A stretch of 5,246 bases of DNA, from the NCBI GenBank assembly GCA_003152595.1, contig PMAM01000372.1, forward strand, positions 1 through 5,246, written 5' to 3'. Of the stretch, positions 4,988-5,246 are shown in pieces. This DNA is from Acidobacterium sp. (GTDB lineage: Bacteria; Acidobacteriota; Terriglobia; Terriglobales; Acidobacteriaceae). The notes below the pieces were generated by a model, which saw only the letters and a program-made list of their open reading frames with translations, made no database searches and was not told the DNA's origin. Every line of letters starts with the position of its first letter. The first letter of the stretch is position 1. A program made the position numbers and the translations under genes.

Positions 4988-5246
4988 GATCCCGATCGTC
5001 CGCGCAGTCTTTTCCAGGATTTCCAGTGCCTGATCCAATTCTTCTCGCGTGTGCTCGCTGGTCATGATGGTGCGGATGCGGGCCTTGCCTTCGGGAACCG
5101 TGGGGAAGGCGATGCCGGTGCCTAAAACACCCGCCTCGAAGAGCGCGCGAGAGAAGTCCATGGTGAGGCGGCCGTCGCCGATGATGATGGGCGTAATCGG
5201 CGTTTCGCTCGCGGGCGTGTTGATGCCGCCGATGTTGAAGCCGAGG
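4979..5246 (-). CDS. kbl: Glycine C-acetyltransferase (2-amino-3-ketobutyrate CoA ligase) family, C-terminal part only
   Basis: The visible 88 codons form the C-terminal domain of an alpha-oxoamine synthase, a fold-type-I PLP enzyme. Kbl joins 2-amino-3-ketobutyrate breakdown with CoA to give glycine and acetyl-CoA, completing threonine degradation. Seen motifs are ASETPITPIIIGDG, then FSRALFEAGVLGTGIAFPTV, PEGKARIRTIMTSEHT (with the Arg expected to bind the substrate carboxylate) and an ELDQALEILEKTARTIGIL terminal helix. The frame is open through the window edge at 5246, where roughly 300 further N-terminal residues, with the PLP lysine, would lie. Close relatives (8-amino-7-oxononanoate synthase, BioF) share this fold; the TPITPIIIGD and FPTVPEGKARIR wording is more Kbl-like, but BioF cannot be excluded from this fragment. 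It ends 12 bases from the convergent small gene. Confidence 0.82.
   Translation of the reverse strand, partial: LGFNIGGINTPASETPITPIIIGDGRLTMDFSRALFEAGVLGTGIAFPTVPEGKARIRTIMTSEHTREELDQALEILEKTARTIGILG

Overview
The window is a GC-rich bacterial chromosomal segment dominated by aromatic amino-acid biosynthesis on the minus strand. Gene order and protein style (trpC-trpF-trpB-trpA followed by a stand-alone AroQ-type chorismate mutase and a DAHP synthase with an N-terminal ferredoxin-like domain) would fit an Acidobacteriota member. That assignment is inference from protein flavour and layout; the window contains no taxonomic marker.

Layout, in minus-strand transcription order. Positions 5246-4979 hold the C-terminal 88 codons of a glycine C-acetyltransferase (2-amino-3-ketobutyrate CoA ligase) family enzyme. 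Converging on it from the plus strand is a 65-residue, two-helix membrane microprotein (4769-4966) with a perfect AGGAGG ribosome binding site. Between this small gene and trpC lies the only sizeable non-coding stretch (about 4544-4768), with a tandem array of a roughly 21-bp repeat (4620-4693), each unit carrying a TGACA-TT-TGTCA dyad. Then come trpC, trpF, trpB and trpA, separated by only 5 to 9 bases, a 62-base gap, a chorismate mutase, and an aroF-type DAHP synthase overlapping it by ATGA and running off the left edge at position 1.

Function: TrpF, TrpC, TrpA and TrpB carry out the last steps of tryptophan synthesis, from phosphoribosyl anthranilate to tryptophan. DAHP synthase is the entry enzyme of the shikimate pathway, and chorismate mutase starts the phenylalanine/tyrosine branch. 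The cluster therefore joins entry, one branch point and one complete terminal branch. trpE, trpG and trpD are not in the window and do not lie directly upstream of trpC, so the early tryptophan steps are encoded elsewhere.

All six enzymes of the cluster look intact where visible, with expected catalytic residues. Most of the window is ordinary housekeeping sequence. The points worth a second look are the repeat array, which also makes the trpC start ambiguous, the split chorismate mutase/DAHP synthase pair, and the small membrane protein. No RNA gene, CRISPR array or intact mobile element was seen.
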